DNA of 64,000 nucleotides, taken from NCBI GenBank assembly GCA_946699065.1, contig CAMPDV010000366.1, positions 1 through 64,000 on the forward strand, read 5' to 3'. This DNA comes from Loxodes magnus. Its lineage: Eukaryota; Ciliophora; Karyorelictea; Loxodida; Loxodidae. Within the stretch, counting starts at the first letter, position 1. Every line of letters begins with the position of its first letter. The notes below the pieces were generated by a model, which was not told the DNA's origin, did not search any database, and saw only the letters and a program-made list of their open reading frames with translations. Below are positions 62,030 to 64,000 of this stretch, piece after piece. The position numbers were made by a program, and so were the translations under genes.

Positions 62030-62470
62030 GAATAAAGCTAGCAAAATTACAACTTCAAATGGAGATAAGAAAGCATAAAAGTGATCCAATGCTGATTGAG
62101 GAAGAAATTATCAGAAAACCTTAAAGAAAATAGAGGTAAATAAAGATTAACAAAAAATACTTTTTTTTGTGGAAGCTTGTGACATTTATATCGGAAATGT
62201 AAGAAATTCTAGCAGAAAAAACTGAACTATTGGATCCAAGAAAAACGAAGAAAGAATCAAGAAGAAGCAAGATTAAATCGAATGTATTGCAGTCCAAGTG
62301 GATAAATTTATAAATTCAAGAAAGATGCGATAAGACAAGAGCAGGAAAGGAGAGGAAGGTTAACATGGAAAATTCCGAGTTCTAATCTCACTAAAATTTT
62401 CGCTTCAAACAATTCTATTTAACAGCAGGGAGTATGAACTGCTGCCTTCCGGATGGGGTAGAAATATCTA
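62030..62470 (+). pseudogene. ORF1-family copy B, C-terminal half
   Basis: Directly after copy A a second plus-strand copy reads NTFFCGSLWHLYRKCKKF (knuckle with the first Cys replaced by Phe), then LNYWIQEKRRKNQEEARL and CSPSGQIYKFKKD, the GRIFRRR-type motif. It ends near 62450 with a short GC-rich inverted repeat (CAGCAG...CTGCTG). The N-terminal half and coiled coil are missing. Two adjacent copies in the same orientation suggest insertion next to, or unequal exchange of, a related copy. Confidence 0.6.
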
Positions 62471-62479
62471 AAAAAGGAA

Positions 62480-63095
62480 AACTTAAATTTATATATTATT
62501 ATTGTTCAAGTCAATATTTTATTTAAAGGTTTAAAAAATAAAAATTAATTTTAAACATAAACTAATATACAAAGACTAAGCTAATTCTTAAAATTAAAAT
62601 TATTTTATTTATTTAATTATGTTTAAGCATTTCCAATTCTTCATTAACAAATTTTTACTAATATTAATTTAATAAAATAATCCTTATCTCATAACTTAAC
62701 ACTTGCTAATTTAAAAATTAAAATAAAACCATAAAATGTAAAATTAATAACAATTATTAAGATTATAGATGCTTATAACTAAATTTATTTTATAATTATA
62801 TTTATTTAAAATTATTAAAAATAAAGAAACTTTTGTTAACTTGAGAAAAGTAAAGAAAAAATATTTCTATAATACAGCTCTTATTAATTTGAACTTTATT
62901 CTATAAACTAATTTGTTTTATCATTAAATTAAATAAAATTTATTACACTCATAACTTTAAATAAAATGTAATAAAAATAGATAAATTATTTAAAAAGTAT
63001 ATTTAAATAACTATATTAGCAATATAATATAATTAATTTAATAAAGTTATAAAAAAGGTATAAGTATAATAAATAAATCTTAGAATTTAGTTATC
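62480..63095. other. A+T-rich stretch without recognised genes
   Basis: Nothing recognisable. Confidence 0.6.
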
Positions 63096-63194
63096 AATAA
63101 TAAATAAATAAATAAATTTGATTATAGAGCGCGTAGCACTCTCGTTGGTGCGTAGCTCTTTAAAAAAAAATGTTTCATAGTGACAAGAATATTT

Positions 63195-63312
63195 GTTACT
63201 GATAAAATTATCAGATACTGATAAACCTTGTTCAATACTGGTATAATTATTCAGTACTGATAAAAATGTTCAATACTGATATAATTTCAGAATACTCGTA
63301 ATCTTTAATACT
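63195..63312. repeat. Degenerate ~20-bp tandem repeat
   Basis: About six units around CAGTACTGATAAAA/CAATACTGATATAA, increasingly divergent toward 63312. Confidence 0.75.
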
Positions 63313-63357
63313 TGTTGGAGGTCCAAGGACATGGCAGGATTGTGTCTCATTGCATCA

Positions 63358-63577
63358 CCAAAGCAGAGGACGACATGTGTCAACTATGGGTACTTAAATT
63401 CCCCACCTCTGATGAAGCTCGCAATATTATTTCTTTTTCGTTCCAGTATTAAAAATAAACAAAGCCAAGTCAAGCCAGTTTCGAAGGTCTAAGAATCTTA
63501 TGTCTCGAGGCCAAACCAAAGCAGAGGAAGACATAAAGTCGATTATGGGTACTTAACTTCCCCAACCTCTGATGAAG
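63358..63577. repeat. Direct repeat of ~60 bp, two copies 158 bp apart
   Basis: Copy 1 at 63358-63417 and copy 2 at 63516-63577 share CCAAAGCAGAGGA, ATGGGTACTTAA, TTCCCCA and ACCTCTGATGAAG. CAGAGG and CCTCTG at the two ends of each copy can pair. A seven-pair hairpin (GTTGTTC/GAACAAC) closes the region at 63586-63605. This is the most G+C-rich non-tRNA sequence of the right end. Confidence 0.8.
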
Positions 63578-63624
63578 ATGACCTTGTTGTTCACCTTCGA
63601 ACAACTATGGCTGTTTTAAAAATT

Positions 63625-64000
63625 ATATTTAATAAAATATTTAGAATAAACTAGTGAATATATAAGCTAATATTCTATTTAAACATTTACTTTTTATTAT
63701 TTATGCATAAATAATAATTTAAAATTTATTAGATTAAAGAATATTAATTATTATTTTAGGATGGTAGAAGGAATATTAATTAGAAAATTAAAAAAATAAG
63801 TTGATTAAGATTATTCAATTAGTGATATTATAAGAGTATTAAATGATTGGTATCTTAAATTAATATAAAGTTAAGATAAAATAACTAATAAAGATAACTA
63901 AGCTTATGAGGAATATCTAATTACTTTAGCTTAAACTATAAATAGATAAATTTTGGTAGTTAGTTTTTATCTTTATAAGAATAGTTGAAATGCTTATACA
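63625..64000. other. A+T-rich stretch without recognised genes
   Basis: Nothing recognisable up to the end of the window. Confidence 0.5.

Larger units (their letters stand above)
63099..63620 (-). mobile_element. Repeat-rich element with the same 3' end as the one at 374-445
   Basis: Read on the minus strand: a pair of 60-bp repeats, a run of ~20-bp tandem repeats, a GC-richer core (63125-63162, AAAGAGCTACGCACC...GCTCT, an imperfect hairpin), then an (ATTT)n tail (63099-63119). The core and tail order is shared with 374-445 in the opposite orientation. No protein family was recognised. A non-autonomous retroelement is the likeliest reading. Confidence 0.5.

Noticed and set aside
63411-63424. 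TGATGA and CTGA in the 60-bp repeats, suggesting a box C/D snoRNA
   Set aside because: The boxes overlap each other and the terminal stem expected of a C/D RNA is missing.

Overview
The window reads as nuclear DNA of a ciliate with an unusual genetic code. It is extremely A+T rich. TAA and TAG stand where glutamine is expected throughout every recognisable gene. TGA stands at conserved tryptophan positions in a WD40 gene (7724-8674), in the NACHT gene (23217-28300), in LINE-type retroelements and in the zinc-knuckle ORF1 family. TGA also appears to be the real stop: the NACHT gene ends in two tandem TGAs. UAR=Gln with UGA=Trp/stop is known from karyorelict ciliates (Loxodes and relatives) and, in a similar form, from the heterotrich Condylostoma. 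I favour a karyorelict-like ciliate but cannot name the species. A consequence is that open reading frames alone mean little here, so calls rest on homology motifs.

Layout. 0.1-6.6 kb: the tail of one retroelement, then two diverging copies of one endonuclease/reverse-transcriptase LINE. 7.7-8.7 kb: a compact, apparently intact six-repeat WD40 gene on the minus strand with a 21-nt intron. 10-14 kb: unidentified, probably decayed coding stretches. 14.5-18.5 kb: a third LINE fragment, two copies of the ORF1 family (one intact, 256 codons) and a kelch-repeat relic. 19.1 kb: a truncated tRNA-Lys-like sequence. 20.0-21.6 kb: a decayed NACHT ATPase pseudogene split by an ORF1 element that carries a target-site duplication and a (TTA)n tail. 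21.9-22.6 kb: two arrays of a ~20-bp TTCCGTCCC repeat. 23.2-28.3 kb: the main gene, a 1,686-residue NACHT ATPase with pentapeptide repeats and 14 WD repeats. 30-34 kb: unidentified coding stretches and a casein-kinase-1 pseudogene. 37.9-39.0 kb: an importin-alpha pseudogene. 40.8 kb: an intact tRNA-Asp(GUC). 41-61 kb: almost gene-free, with only an ORF1 relic (46.7 kb), a cysteine-rich protein relic (51.1 kb) and two unidentified stretches. 61.1-62.5 kb: two more ORF1 copies. 63.1-63.6 kb: a repeat-rich element whose end matches the element at 0.4 kb.

Only three protein genes look intact: the WD40 gene, the NACHT-pentapeptide-WD40 gene and one ORF1. The rest is a graveyard of cellular pseudogenes and retroelements. 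The most interesting points are the three-way stop-codon reassignment, the 21-23-nt introns, the large STAND-type gene with its decayed tandem paralogue, a repeat linked to the 3' side of both WD40 genes, and a dispersed family of short elements that encode only a coiled-coil plus zinc-knuckle protein.
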